Assembly (NCBI GenBank): GCA_030043175.1
Contig: JASHYD010000530.1
Coordinates: 1-5,167 of the forward strand
DNA: 5,167 nucleotides
Source: Xanthobacteraceae bacterium
Lineage (GTDB): Bacteria; Pseudomonadota; Alphaproteobacteria; Rhizobiales; Xanthobacteraceae
Reading direction: 5' to 3'
A program made the position numbers and the translations under genes. The notes beneath the pieces were generated by a model. It made no database searches, was not told the DNA's origin, and worked only from the letters and a program-made list of their open reading frames with translations. The stretch's first letter is position 1. The number at the start of each line of letters is the position of its first letter. Below, piece by piece: positions 5,042-5,167 of the stretch.

Positions 5042-5167
5042 TCATGCGCTGCGTTTCGCCGCGTGGCGGCCGGCAATGCGGCCGAACACGAGGCAGCGCG
5101 CAAGACCGTGCTGGGCAAACCCGCCCTGGGACTCGCCGGCACAATAGAGGCCCGGGATGACCTCGCC
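5042..5167 (-). CDS. FAD-dependent oxidoreductase (fumarate reductase/succinate dehydrogenase flavoprotein type), C-terminal 41 residues
   Basis: Only the 3' end is present: the frame is open from the window edge to TGA (5042-5044 on the plus-strand coordinates). The 41 residues contain IPGLYCAGESQGG, then HGLARCLVFGRIAGRHAA. This is the typical final FAD-contacting segment of the flavoprotein family that includes fumarate reductase, succinate dehydrogenase, urocanate reductase and 3-ketosteroid dehydrogenase: GLY.AGE..GG with a following FGR.AG helix. Such enzymes use FAD to reduce or oxidise a C-C bond or, in relatives such as adenylylsulfate reductase, act on other substrates. The substrate cannot be told from this fragment. 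It ends 34 bp before the tandem Ig-like gene on the same strand, suggesting an operon. No iron-sulfur partner gene is visible in the window. Confidence 0.85.
   Translation of the reverse strand, partial: GEVIPGLYCAGESQGGFAQHGLARCLVFGRIAGRHAAKRSA

Overview
The window is GC-rich DNA (roughly 60% GC or more by eye) with strong third-position GC in its real genes. Exported alphaproteobacterial-type proteins, GC-rich dispersed palindromes and rhizobial-style intergenic DNA suggest a Bradyrhizobium-like member of the Hyphomicrobiales. That taxonomic guess is inference. No tRNA, rRNA, CRISPR array or intact insertion sequence was found.

Left part (1-1670): the 3' end of a plus-strand gene converges on a complete minus-strand gene at 678-1568. 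The two encode members of one family of secreted proteins of unknown function, recognisable by a shared VVDT-G...TPHT..LHV.E.F...VEDP core. The 324 bp between their stops holds a small terminator-like hairpin and a perfect 25-nt palindrome. Upstream of the minus-strand gene is a good sigma-70-like promoter, bracketed by two 11-bp inverted copies of a near-palindromic GGCG-NN-CGCC box.

Middle part (1658-2857): about 1.2 kb without a convincing gene. It holds scattered inverted and direct repeats, a decayed copy of a GC-rich palindromic repeat, and a short stretch on the minus strand with coding-like base periodicity that may be a gene relic. It is followed by a complete plus-strand gene (2870-3427) for a small exported SRPBCC/START-like protein. 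A second gene-poor stretch (3428-4017) follows, with several hairpins.

Right part (4018-5167, minus strand): the last 41 residues of an FAD-dependent oxidoreductase of the fumarate reductase/succinate dehydrogenase flavoprotein type are followed after 34 bp by a 329-residue cytoplasmic-looking protein. That protein has two tandem Ig-like modules and a C-terminal carboxypeptidase-regulatory-like module. The two genes probably form an operon. The second gene carries an in-frame palindromic repeat that adds a Pro/Gly-rich loop to its first module, and this is the most distinctive feature of the window.

No single coherent new system is evident. The genes look like ordinary accessory or housekeeping-periphery genes, and the main points of interest are the repeat-derived protein segment, the operator-like promoter architecture and the tandem-module partner of the flavoprotein.
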